From Planctomycetaceae bacterium (GTDB lineage Bacteria > Planctomycetota > Planctomycetia > Pirellulales > Thermoguttaceae), in NCBI GenBank assembly GCA_012719125.1, contig JAAYAY010000324.1:1-64000 (forward strand): a stretch of 64,000 bases of DNA, written 5' to 3'. Below, piece by piece: positions 1 to 8,530 of this stretch; position 1 is the first letter of the stretch; the number at the start of each line of letters is the position of its first letter. The notes beneath the pieces are model-generated. The model ran no database searches, was not told where the DNA came from, and saw only the letters and a program-made list of their open reading frames with translations. Both the position numbers and the translations under genes were made by a program.

Positions 1-257
1 GGAATCGGCTTGCCCTATCGGCCCGCGTTGCATCCAAACCTACAGCCTACAGTCTCCGGTCTCCAGCCTTGGCCTTGCATTTCAGGGAGTCGGCGGCTGT
101 TCACAGCCCACTTCTTTTCACTTTGAGCAATTATGAACGCACGAACCCGGCACCCGCAAGATTCGCCGCTGCGAGGGCATTTGGCACAGGCAGCCGGGCG
201 ATCTACAATAGGCCGGTTGTCCCGACTTGCCGTCCACCTCGCCAGAAGGAATCCGCC
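1..257. other. Leader region without a supported gene
   Basis: No convincing coding region is seen. An open frame runs into the sulfatase from position 69, but its first 63 codons show no signal peptide or domain. The true start with a Shine-Dalgarno is at 258. The stretch near 38-68 has short repeated 'acagcctacagtctcc'-like words typical of intergenic DNA. Confidence 0.5.
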
Positions 258-1808
258 ATGACCCCACGCGGGCTCGCCCAGATCGCCGGTGTTGTCGTGC
301 TCGTCCTTGGTTCATCGGCTGCCGCCGCGGAGCCCAAAGTGGGGCAAGCCCACAACCAAACCTTCACAAACATGCCCGCACCATGCGCAGAAGTCCCGAA
401 CAAAGACTCTAAGACGCCCAATATCCTCTGGATCGTCGGCGAGAACTTCGACCTCGATCTCGGCTGCTACGGGGCGAAGAACGTGCATACGCCCAACCTC
501 GACGGGCTGGCCGCCGACGGGGTGCGCTATACCAACGTGTTCTCGACCTCGCCCGTCTGCGCCCCGAGCCGCTCGGCCTTCATGACCGGCATGTACCAGA
601 CGACGACCGACACGCACCCCATGCGGAGCCATCGCAGCGACGACTTCCGGCTCCCGCCGGGTGTGCGTCCCATGACGCACCGCCTGCAAGACGCCGGCTA
701 CTTCACCGCCAACATCACCCATATCGGCGACCGCGAAGTCGGCACGGGCAAGCTCGATTTGAACTTCGTCAACGAAGGTCCCATCTACCAGTCCGACGAC
801 TGGTCGGCCTTGAAGACCCACCAACCTTTCTTCGCCCAGATCAACATGCACGAGGCGGAGTACGACATCTACGACCGCCAGACCTGGAAGCACCCTCGGG
901 CCAAGTGGGTGGGCGAGGACTGGCATCCCAAGATCGCTACTCCCGAGAACGTTTCACCGCCGCCCTACTATCCCGATCATGAGATCACCCGCCAGGAATG
1001 GGCCCGCTACCTGAACTCGGTTTCGGGCATGGACGTTCGCATCGGCTGGATTCTCAAGCAGCTTGAAGAGGACGGGCTGGCCGACGACACGGTGATTCTC
1101 TTCTTCGCCGACAATGGCCGGCTTGAAGCCCGCGGCATTCATTGGTGCTGGGACTCGGGCCTGCACGTGCCGATGATCCTCCATTGGCCGAAGAACTGTC
1201 CGGCCCCGCCGCAGTACAAGCCCGGCGAGGCCAACGACCAGGTGATCAGCCTGCTCGACGTCACCGCGACGACCCTGTGGATGGCCGGCATCGAACGGCC
1301 GCCGCTCATGCAGAGCCGGCCGTTCCTGGGCGAGAAGGCTGACCGACCGCGAACCTACGCCTTCAGCGCCCGGGACCGGATCGACGAAACGGTGGTCCGC
1401 CAGCGCTCGGTGCGCGACGCCCGATACCGCTACATCCGCAATTTCACCCCGGGCGCCGGATTTCCCACCCTGAATCGCTACAAGGAAAAGTGTTTCCTCG
1501 TCAAGCCGCTGATGCGTCAGCTTCTGGCGGAAGGCAAGCTGACCGGACCGGCGGCCGAGCTGATGAAACCGTTCCCGGCCGAGATGCTGTACGACACGCA
1601 AGCCGATCCCTACGAGATAAAGAACCTCGTGGATTCCGACGATCCCGAACACCAGGCGGCGCTACTCCGCCTGCGGGCGGCGCTCGACACCTGGATCGTC
1701 GAGACGGACGACAAGGGGGAGCGGCCGGAACCGGCCGAGGTCGTCGCTCCCTTCGAGAAGGAGATGCACGACTGGTTCGGCACGCCGGAGTGGTACAAGA
1801 CGAAGTAG
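258..1808 (+). CDS. Secreted sulfatase (arylsulfatase family)
   Basis: Predicted sulfate-ester hydrolase of the alkaline-phosphatase superfamily, 516 aa. The start at 258 is chosen because AGAAGGA lies just upstream and the next residues form a signal peptide (hydrophobic run, then SAAAAEP). Near residues 55-70 the metal-site segment reads NILWIVGENFDLDLG, with EN where DD or ED is usual. C101 lies in CAPSR, the CxPxR motif whose Cys is converted to formylglycine. 'FFADNGR' provides the later metal-binding Asp-Asn pair. The length is normal for the family. It converges on the sialidase-like gene with an 8-bp gap. The substrate is unknown but is likely a sulfated glycan, as in other planctomycete sulfatases. 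Activation would need a formylglycine-generating enzyme, which is not in this window. Confidence 0.92.
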   Translation: MTPRGLAQIAGVVVLVLGSSAAAAEPKVGQAHNQTFTNMPAPCAEVPNKDSKTPNILWIVGENFDLDLGCYGAKNVHTPNLDGLAADGVRYTNVFSTSPVCAPSRSAFMTGMYQTTTDTHPMRSHRSDDFRLPPGVRPMTHRLQDAGYFTANITHIGDREVGTGKLDLNFVNEGPIYQSDDWSALKTHQPFFAQINMHEAEYDIYDRQTWKHPRAKWVGEDWHPKIATPENVSPPPYYPDHEITRQEWARYLNSVSGMDVRIGWILKQLEEDGLADDTVILFFADNGRLEARGIHWCWDSGLHVPMILHWPKNCPAPPQYKPGEANDQVISLLDVTATTLWMAGIERPPLMQSRPFLGEKADRPRTYAFSARDRIDETVVRQRSVRDARYRYIRNFTPGAGFPTLNRYKEKCFLVKPLMRQLLAEGKLTGPAAELMKPFPAEMLYDTQADPYEIKNLVDSDDPEHQAALLRLRAALDTWIVETDDKGERPEPAEVVAPFEKEMHDWFGTPEWYKTK

Positions 1809-1816
1809 TTGCCGGA

Positions 1817-2959
1817 TCAGTTTCCGACAAAGTCCTTTTCGTAGATTCGGGCTCGCAGGCCGCCCTGCATCGTCGTTACCCACAGTTCGCCCGGATGCAG
1901 CTCAAACAGGTAGGGATAGGCGATCCATCCCTTTTCGTTCCGAGCGATGACGACCGGTTCAGTCCAGGTCTTGCCGTCGTCTTCGGAGAACATGACCGAC
2001 AGTTCCAGCCGGTGATTGCTCACCGGGACCTCGGACCACTGGTTGTCTCCTCCGCTCAAGGGGAAGTCCGTTTTGCCTTCCGGATAGTAGCGGTTCCAGA
2101 CCAGGACCAGCCGGCCGCTCTGGAGGCGTTGGACCAGCCCGGGAGCACTGCTGGCATCGATCTTGGTGGGACCGATGGAAGTCCAGGTGACTCCCTCGTC
2201 GCTGGAATAAGCTTCCCAGAAGGTCTTCCAGTTCGTTCGCATGAGCATCCAGATTCGGCCGTCGCCAAGTTGCTCGATGGTGGCCTCGGTGACGCCGCCG
2301 TGGTGACCGACACCGCCGAGATCGATGACGTTGCTCCGCCGCCAGGTCTTTCCATCGTCAGGGGAGGAATAGGTGAGCACGGAGTGTCGACCAGGGTTGT
2401 GCTGCATCATCATCGACGTGAAGACGATCGTTCCGGCTCGGGTCTGGATCATATTGCGGATCGCACCCGTCCAGTCGTCGTGGAGCTTCTGGGGCGTCTC
2501 CCAGGTCTTGCCGTCGTCGGGACTGCGGACGGCATAGGTCGGCAGGCGGGCACCTGGGGAGTCCGAAATCGCCTTGTCCCAGTTCCAGTTGGCCTTCTCT
2601 TTGCCGTTCATGAAGGCAAGAACGACCACTCCGCCGGCAGTTCGGAACAGCGCTCGTTCCTGACTGATGCTGTACTTGTCCGCATCGGCAAAGATCGGAC
2701 GCGACTGCCACGTCTTTCCTTCGTCGAGACTCTGCATCGCATTGGATGTTGTATCGACCGTGAGGATGCTTCCGTCACCGAGTCGGACAAACGGTCCCAT
2801 GGGCAACTCCGGCAACTCCTCCACGCCCGGAGCGAGCCACGTTCCCTTCGACGAAGTCGTTCCCTCTTCGCCGGCCGCGAGGATATCTGAGCCCGACAGG
2901 ACGATCAGAAGAATACTCATTGGCATCGCGGCCAATCGCGGATAGCAGACTCGGAACAT
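1817..2959 (-). CDS. Secreted sialidase-like BNR-repeat protein
   Basis: A 380-aa exported six-bladed propeller protein of the exo-alpha-sialidase (BNR_2) type. The start at 2959 follows GAGGAGGGTGACGAGA. A hydrophobic signal follows (MPMSILLIVLSG...). Several Asp-box motifs (S-x-D-x-G-x-T-W) are visible: SPDDGKTWE, SPDDGKTWR, SSDEGVTWT and SEDDGKTWT. An open frame extends 200 codons further upstream but overlaps the divergent oxidoreductase and shows no domain, so it is rejected. The family includes true sialidases and many propellers with other glycan substrates; the catalytic Arg triad and Tyr/Glu pair cannot be assigned by eye. It probably works with the adjacent sulfatase on extracellular glycans (inference). 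Confidence 0.85.
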   Translation of the reverse strand: MFRVCYPRLAAMPMSILLIVLSGSDILAAGEEGTTSSKGTWLAPGVEELPELPMGPFVRLGDGSILTVDTTSNAMQSLDEGKTWQSRPIFADADKYSISQERALFRTAGGVVVLAFMNGKEKANWNWDKAISDSPGARLPTYAVRSPDDGKTWETPQKLHDDWTGAIRNMIQTRAGTIVFTSMMMQHNPGRHSVLTYSSPDDGKTWRRSNVIDLGGVGHHGGVTEATIEQLGDGRIWMLMRTNWKTFWEAYSSDEGVTWTSIGPTKIDASSAPGLVQRLQSGRLVLVWNRYYPEGKTDFPLSGGDNQWSEVPVSNHRLELSVMFSEDDGKTWTEPVVIARNEKGWIAYPYLFELHPGELWVTTMQGGLRARIYEKDFVGN

Positions 2960-3268
2960 TCTCGTCACCCTCCTCACTATCAAGAGAACTGTGTACCGAC
3001 AATCGGCCGGCGAGTCGTTGACGCAGCGTCGGTCCTCATTGATACTGAAGCGGTTTGTACCACGATTTGCGGCGCTCGTGAATCGCCGGCAACATTCATA
3101 ACCGGGAACGAACAACCGTGAGACTATCGAGCTTCTCTCAGTTATTAAACCATTTGCCGCATGCAATTGCCACACTGCTTCTGGTCCTAACGGCGACGGA
3201 CCTGGCCAACGGCGCCGAAGGTGAGTGAGACAAGTTCGTTCGATCATACCTCCGTGGAGACAAGTGAG
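2960..3268. promoter_or_regulatory. Divergent intergenic region
   Basis: About 300 bases separate the divergent sialidase-like gene (minus) and FAD oxidoreductase (plus), so promoters for both should lie here. No clear -35/-10 pair can be assigned by eye. The only structured element is a 36-codon signal-peptide-like reading frame at 3118-3228, listed separately. Confidence 0.35.
3118..3228 (+). pseudogene. Orphan signal-peptide-like ORF
   Basis: A GTG-initiated frame of 36 codons reads as an N-terminal basic segment, a hydrophobic core (AIATLLLVLTATDLA) and a cleavage-like NGAEGE, then stops at TGA 3226. It looks like a complete Sec signal peptide with no mature protein. It ends 40 bp before the cytoplasmic-type FAD oxidoreductase, in a different frame. 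It may be the remnant of an exported gene cut off by rearrangement, or a short leader. The alternative is chance. Confidence 0.4.
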
Positions 3269-4657
3269 ATGAATCTGCAGGCGGACCAATCCGTCCACGA
3301 ACCGGCCAGGGACTTGCCGGTTCGGGCGATGCCGGATGTTGTCGTCGTCGGAGCTGGTCCGGCCGGTTTGACGGCGGCCCTTGCGGCGGCTGAAGAAGGC
3401 CTGAAGGTGGCCCTGGTCGAAGGCCGCAGCTACGTGGGCGGCAATCTGACGATCGGGCTGCCTGTGCTTGGGTTCCTTAGCCAGAAGGGCAAACCGATTA
3501 TCGCCGGGCTGCCGCAGCGATTCATTGACCGGCTCAAAGCCCAGGGGGCGGCCGGCGAGCACCAGGCCTGCCCGCTCCATGTGAGCCTGACGCTGATTGA
3601 TCCCGAGGCCGTCAAATTGACTGCCCTGGAGATGCTGGCCGAGCGGGGCGTCGATCTAATGCTTTATACGGCTTTCGCCGGCGTCGTCATGGAAGGCAAT
3701 CGAATCCAGGCGGTCGTTACCGAGAGCAAGGCGGGCAGGGAGGCCATCGTGGCGCCCGTGGTCGTGGACTGCACGGGCGACGCCGACGTGGCCTTCCGTG
3801 CCGGGGTGCCGTGCGAGAAGGGCGACGCGCATGGCGGCATGCAGCCGCCGACGCTCATGTTCTGCCTGGCGGGCGTCGATACCGAGAAACTCCGCGGGCG
3901 CCTCGGCGACGATCCCGAGACCTACAAGGCCGATATCATTCCGGGTGACTACTTCGGCCGGCACGACCGGTTCATCGTCGTCGGGCTGAGACAACAGCTC
4001 CAACAGGCCCGGGAAGCAGGCCTGAACATTGCGACCGAGAGGACGATTCTCATCACCGGGTTGCGGCCGGGCGAGGTCTGGGTGAACATGACCCGCGTGA
4101 AGGGCATCGACGGGACCGACCCTCGCAGCCTGACCCATGGCGAGATCGAAACCCGCCGTCAGGTCGGCGAGATCGTTAAGTATCTCGTCGGCTACGTGCC
4201 CGGCTTCGAGAACGCCCGCCTCGTCGCTGTCGCACCCTTCCTGGGAATTCGCGAGACGCGGCGAATCGTGGGGCAGTATGTGATGACGGCCGAAGACATC
4301 CTGAGTTGCCGCCGGTTCGACGACGCCGTTGCCGTCGCCAGCTATCCGATCGACCTGCATCGCCCCGACGACAACGACTGTACCCTCGAGTGGTGCGGCG
4401 ACTGCTACGACATCCCCTACCGTTCGCTGGTGCCGCAGGCGGTCGACAATCTGCTCGTCGCCGGCCGCTGCATTTCGACGACCCACGAGGCCATGGCGGC
4501 GATTCGCGTCATGTCGACCTGCATGGCCACCGGCGAAGCGGCCGGGCGAGCGGCCGCCATGGCGGTTCGTGAGGGGGTCTCGCCGGGCCAGGTGGATGTT
4601 GACTTGCTTCGAAGACAACTGTTGGAGAGAGGGGCTTGCCTGAAAAGCCCCACGTAG
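3269..4657 (+). CDS. FAD-dependent oxidoreductase (FAD_oxidored family)
   Basis: A 462-aa flavoprotein. ATG 3269 is preferred over the upstream GTG 3221 because GGAGA sits 8 bases before it. The Rossmann FAD-binding motif VVVVGAGPAGLTAALAA lies near residues 24-40, followed by an acidic strand end (ALVEG) and GGN. 'DCTGDADVAFRAG' is the second FAD-contacting motif. The segment LGIRETRRIVGQYVMTAEDI is a hallmark of this planctomycete-rich family, and the C-terminus (MATGEAAGRAAAMAV) caps the FAD. It has no signal peptide, so it is probably cytoplasmic. It is paralogous to the convergent gene 55 bp downstream, which has a Tat signal. The substrate is unknown; family members are often linked to catabolism of sugars or aromatic compounds. 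Confidence 0.85.
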   Translation: MNLQADQSVHEPARDLPVRAMPDVVVVGAGPAGLTAALAAAEEGLKVALVEGRSYVGGNLTIGLPVLGFLSQKGKPIIAGLPQRFIDRLKAQGAAGEHQACPLHVSLTLIDPEAVKLTALEMLAERGVDLMLYTAFAGVVMEGNRIQAVVTESKAGREAIVAPVVVDCTGDADVAFRAGVPCEKGDAHGGMQPPTLMFCLAGVDTEKLRGRLGDDPETYKADIIPGDYFGRHDRFIVVGLRQQLQQAREAGLNIATERTILITGLRPGEVWVNMTRVKGIDGTDPRSLTHGEIETRRQVGEIVKYLVGYVPGFENARLVAVAPFLGIRETRRIVGQYVMTAEDILSCRRFDDAVAVASYPIDLHRPDDNDCTLEWCGDCYDIPYRSLVPQAVDNLLVAGRCISTTHEAMAAIRVMSTCMATGEAAGRAAAMAVREGVSPGQVDVDLLRRQLLERGACLKSPT

Positions 4658-4712
4658 CCAACGACGTATTCCATCACCACCTGCTATCCTGTGTGGGTTC
4701 TTAACCCCATAG

Positions 4713-6179
4713 TCACGACCAGTCGACAATCGCACCGTTCGTTCGGAGTTGTCCGCGAAGTCCCGCTGTGTCAACCGCACCAAACGGGACTTTGTCGCGC
4801 ACGACCTGAACCGCCGCTTCGCCGGCCGCTTCGCCCATGGCCATGCAGGGGGCCATCACGCGCAAGGGGCCGAGCACGAACCGCTCCACGCTCACCGCAC
4901 GACCGGGACACACGAGGTTCTCCATCCCTGCCGGGATCATGATGCGGTAAGGAATTGCGGCGGCCTCGGGCCTTTTGCCGTGGCTCGGGTTGTAGCTCGG
5001 TCGCTTGGGATCGGGCAGGTCCCAGCCGTAGGCCGAGTAGCCGACAATATCGTCGAAGGGCGCCCCTTTCCGCAGGTCGTCCACCGTCAACACGTAGCGG
5101 CCTACGATGCGGCGCGTCTCGCGGACGCCCAACGACGGGGCGATGGCTTTCAGGCGGGCACTGGCAAAGCCGGGGATGTGTTTGCGCATCACGGCCAGCA
5201 GTTGTTCGGTGTCTTCCCGCCCGCGGATCATGCCCTCGGTCTTCGACGCGCCGTCGGCGCCGTCGATTCCCAGCAGGCGGATCGTGTTGATCATCATCGT
5301 GCCTTTTTCGACAAGCTGCGCGCTGATGAAGATCTCATAGGGAAACGTCCACTGGCCCGCCTCGCGCAGATCGAGGATCAACTGGCGGAATCGCGGAGAG
5401 TCGTGTTCGTGGATGTAGGAGTCGAGCGTGTCCTGATCCACGTTATCGACGTGGAAGATGAGCGAGGTGGGTGTCATGAGTCCCTCGTCGTCGCCTTTGA
5501 CGACGGGGCAGCCGCTTCGAGCGGCCACGTCGGCGTCGCCGGTCGCGTCGACCACGGCCCGTGCCGGCACGGCCGCCAGACCGCTCTTGTTGAACAGAAC
5601 CACGTGGGAGATCTTCTGCCCGTCCACGTTTACATCGACCACTTGGGTCAACAGGAGCACGTCGACGCCCGCCTGCTCCATCTTCCGGTCAAGGAAAGCC
5701 GCCATGGCGAAGGGATCGAAGGGGATTCCGGCAGCGAGTTGGCCCTTGTACCAGCCGTGGGGCTGGTACTTCTTCTCCGGGTCGGGAACCGGGATGAGGG
5801 CAATTCCGCGCTCGACCGCTTCCAGGGTGAGCGACTGAAACACCCCGCCGACGGCCCAGCGCTCGCAGTCGCTGGTCCGTCCGCCGAGCCAATGTGACAC
5901 CAGTCCGGAGATGCCCGTGCCGCCCAACTGCCCTTGTCCTTCGACGAGCAACACGCTCAGCCCGCTCCGCCTGGCCGCCAGGGCGGCTGCGATTCCCGAC
6001 GGTCCTCCGCCACAGACGACGAGGTCGTAGGGGCGATGTAGGGGCAGGTTGCGATGGAAGGGCAATTGCCCCGGTTTGTCCTGTGCCCCGGTCGAGGTTG
6101 TGGAGAACATCATCGACGCCCCGGCGCCGCCGGCGGCCAGGCTGAAGAATCCGCGTCGGTTGAAGGAGTTGTGGGCCAT
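4713..6179 (-). CDS. Tat-exported FAD-dependent oxidoreductase
   Basis: A 488-aa flavoprotein with a twin-arginine signal at the N-terminus (NRRGFFSLAAGGAGA) and cleavage expected near residue 30. A purine-rich GGGAGCGACCT precedes the start. The FAD motif VVCGGGPSGIAAALAA follows at about residues 53-68, then LVEGQGQLGGTG. 'DATGDADVAARSG' and LGVRETRRIVGRYVLTVDDL match the neighbouring paralogue at 3269-4657. Export of a folded, cofactor-loaded enzyme fits the Tat route. The two convergent paralogues suggest similar chemistry in two compartments (inference). Confidence 0.85.
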   Translation of the reverse strand: MAHNSFNRRGFFSLAAGGAGASMMFSTTSTGAQDKPGQLPFHRNLPLHRPYDLVVCGGGPSGIAAALAARRSGLSVLLVEGQGQLGGTGISGLVSHWLGGRTSDCERWAVGGVFQSLTLEAVERGIALIPVPDPEKKYQPHGWYKGQLAAGIPFDPFAMAAFLDRKMEQAGVDVLLLTQVVDVNVDGQKISHVVLFNKSGLAAVPARAVVDATGDADVAARSGCPVVKGDDEGLMTPTSLIFHVDNVDQDTLDSYIHEHDSPRFRQLILDLREAGQWTFPYEIFISAQLVEKGTMMINTIRLLGIDGADGASKTEGMIRGREDTEQLLAVMRKHIPGFASARLKAIAPSLGVRETRRIVGRYVLTVDDLRKGAPFDDIVGYSAYGWDLPDPKRPSYNPSHGKRPEAAAIPYRIMIPAGMENLVCPGRAVSVERFVLGPLRVMAPCMAMGEAAGEAAVQVVRDKVPFGAVDTAGLRGQLRTNGAIVDWS

Positions 6180-6330
6180 AGGTCGCTCCCGGTGTGTTGG
6201 GCCGCTATAGCGTCTTGCCCGACAAGCGTCTCACTGTCATGCTACTGCGTCCTTTGCGGGTCGATGGTGATTGTACTGCTGAGGCCGAGGGGGTGTAACT
6301 CGCGGGAGTGACGGACATCTATTGAGTGCC

Positions 6331-6357
6331 TGGATTCCCGCCTGCGCGGGAATGACG
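6331..6357. repeat. dRS3-like palindromic repeat
   Basis: Contains ATTCCC-GCCTGCGC-GGGAAT at 6334-6353, fitting the ATTCCC-N8-GGGAAT scheme of neisserial dRS3 repeats, with TGG before and GACG after. The same 20-base palindrome occurs at 44501-44520, and a one-mismatch inverse copy at 44447-44466. It lies in the spacer before the gene at 6488. Confidence 0.8.
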
Positions 6358-6487
6358 GGTGAAGGGAATCGTGCAATGTCATTTAGCCGCGTCGGTCGGT
6401 GATCGCTTCACTTTGCGGATTCCATCTGTTAGCCTATCGGCAGGTCTGCAACCCCGATCCGAGGCCCGTCTGAACGAGGTGTCACCG

Positions 6488-8530
6488 ATGAAACGGCTGC
6501 TTGTGCTTTTTGCGATTCTTCTGGCTGCGTCGTTTGCTCCGGCTGCCGAGGTTATCTTTACGAACGGGCCGCAGGAGTATCAGGGGCAGAAATACTACTG
6601 GCTGGTCGAGTGGAAGCTGGAGGTGACGCTGCCAGCGGACGTCGCGCCCGGCGACCGGTTCGAGGTGCTGTTCGGCAGCAAGGGGGCCGGCCGACGAACG
6701 ATGGACTTCGAGTGCGGCGAGCAGCGGGGGACGTTTGCCGAGGAGGCCAAGGCGCCTTACGAGTGGTTGCCGCTGCCGTTGGACAGGCTGACGGGCGGAG
6801 CGAAGATCGTGCTCTCCGGAAAAGGCCGCGAGCGGGTCGCCTTCCTGGCCGGCGTGCGGGTGGTGGGTAAATCCACGGGCGAACTGAAGGTCAATCCGGT
6901 TCGCGTTGCCGGCGCCGCGGCCGACCCGAAGCAAGGGGCCGTGTGGGCGGAGAGGCCGGGGTTTGAAGAGGTGACGGACGTTGTCCGCAAGCAGTGGGTT
7001 CCGTCGCCGAAGGAGCCCGACTGGGACCGGGCTTGGCGATCGGCCGGCTATGCGGGAATCGCCCTGAGCAAGGTCCAGCGCTGGCTGCACGAGTGCTGCC
7101 TGCCGGTTCGCGACGAGCGGTCGGGGCTGTTTCGGCCAACCGGGGCGGTGTGGAATTACCGCGACACGGCGGCCGACTGCTATCCGTTTTATGTGTGGGC
7201 GGCGTACTACACCGATCAAGAGGTGCTCGACACGGTGATGATCGACGCGCTCAAGGCCGAGCAGCGGCTCTGTAATCACCTGGATCGCCTGCCGGTCGAC
7301 TACAACATGGACGCGGGCGAGAAGAACCCCGGGGATTTCGACGCGATGATCTTCGGCGCCAGCGAGTATGCCAAGGACGGGCTGGTGCCGATCGTGGAGA
7401 TCACCGGCAAGGAATATCCCTGGTTTGCGCGGATGCAGGAGATTGTCGACGACATCTTCAAGCACGCCCGTTACGACACGCCGTACGGCAAGATTCCGTC
7501 GACGAACGTGGAGGTCAACGGCGACCTGCTGCAGACACTGCCTCGGTTGTACAGCATGACGGGCGATCGGAAGTATCTCGATTGGGCACACCGGCTGGCC
7601 GATCACTACCTGCTGCCGGGCGGATTCGTGCCGACGCGGCTCTCGGACCACGGTTGCGAGATCATCGGGGGCCTGGGCCTTCTGTTCGCGGTCGATTCGA
7701 CTGCGGCTCCGGAGAAGTGCAAGGAGTACAAGCCTCACCTGGAGTTCATGTTCGACGAGATTCTCAAACGCGGCGTTAATTCCGACGGGGTCGTCATCGG
7801 CACTCTGCAGGATACGGCGGGACCGCACGATGAGCAGATTTTGCGCGACGGCTGGGGATACGATTTCGTCGGGTTTCTCGACTACGACATGGCCTTGGGC
7901 ACGACGCGCTACGAGACGGCCATCCGCAAGCCGATGGCCAATTTGCTGAAGCCGCGATATTTCCACTTCGATTGGGACAGTGGTTCGCGAGACAACGTGG
8001 CCGACTCGGTCGAGGGCGGGCTCTATCTGCTCTATCGTTATCCGACGCCGGAAGCATTCCTGTGGGCCGATCGGGAGATCGCGACCTTGCTTGTCGACCA
8101 TACCGACCCGGAGCGGCTGTGGGGGGTACACAAGCTGGAGGCGAATACGGTCCGCACCGTGTTGATCCATACGATGCTGCACACGAGGAACACGATTGCC
8201 CGGCCTTGGCAGCAAGGGCTGGAGTTGGGGGCGGCGCCCTGCGGCGACGGGATTTGTCTCTTCCTGCAATCCGAGCAAGCCTACGAAGGTCGCGTCCAGT
8301 TCGATGTGCCGCGGCATCGTCTCACGATGGGCTTTGCGCAGGATTGGCCGCGGATGAACGCGGTGCCGGAATGGTTCACGGTGGAGCCTGACGAGGCGCA
8401 TCAGTATCGGGTGGACGACGTGGATGGCGGTTCGTCGCAGACGGTTTCGGGGAAGACGCTGAGCGAGGGCTTGGCGGTTCGCATCCAACCGGGCAAGGCG
8501 TTGCGGCTGGTGGTGACGCCGAAGGGGTAG
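6488..8530 (+). CDS. Secreted protein of unknown function, possible alpha/alpha-barrel enzyme
   Basis: A 680-aa exported protein. The start at 6488 gives a clear signal peptide (MKRLLVLFAILLAASFAPAAEV); the upstream 43 codons of the open frame look non-coding. The first ~140 mature residues look beta-rich, like a carbohydrate-binding or sugar-binding lid. The middle has Trp- and Tyr-rich helical segments (NYRDTAADCYPFYVWAAYYT, WAHRLADHYLLPGGF) resembling six-hairpin (alpha/alpha) glycosidases or lyases. The C-terminal 150 residues look like a beta-sandwich. No catalytic motif is recognised. The neighbours (sulfatase, sialidase-like, glycoside hydrolases) suggest glycan processing, but this is inference. 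Confidence 0.75.
   Translation: MKRLLVLFAILLAASFAPAAEVIFTNGPQEYQGQKYYWLVEWKLEVTLPADVAPGDRFEVLFGSKGAGRRTMDFECGEQRGTFAEEAKAPYEWLPLPLDRLTGGAKIVLSGKGRERVAFLAGVRVVGKSTGELKVNPVRVAGAAADPKQGAVWAERPGFEEVTDVVRKQWVPSPKEPDWDRAWRSAGYAGIALSKVQRWLHECCLPVRDERSGLFRPTGAVWNYRDTAADCYPFYVWAAYYTDQEVLDTVMIDALKAEQRLCNHLDRLPVDYNMDAGEKNPGDFDAMIFGASEYAKDGLVPIVEITGKEYPWFARMQEIVDDIFKHARYDTPYGKIPSTNVEVNGDLLQTLPRLYSMTGDRKYLDWAHRLADHYLLPGGFVPTRLSDHGCEIIGGLGLLFAVDSTAAPEKCKEYKPHLEFMFDEILKRGVNSDGVVIGTLQDTAGPHDEQILRDGWGYDFVGFLDYDMALGTTRYETAIRKPMANLLKPRYFHFDWDSGSRDNVADSVEGGLYLLYRYPTPEAFLWADREIATLLVDHTDPERLWGVHKLEANTVRTVLIHTMLHTRNTIARPWQQGLELGAAPCGDGICLFLQSEQAYEGRVQFDVPRHRLTMGFAQDWPRMNAVPEWFTVEPDEAHQYRVDDVDGGSSQTVSGKTLSEGLAVRIQPGKALRLVVTPKG

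Noticed and set aside
1490-2890. 466-codon frame on the plus strand overlapping the sulfatase and the sialidase-like gene
   Set aside because: It runs antisense to the BNR protein and has no domain; the minus-strand Asp-box pattern is far stronger.
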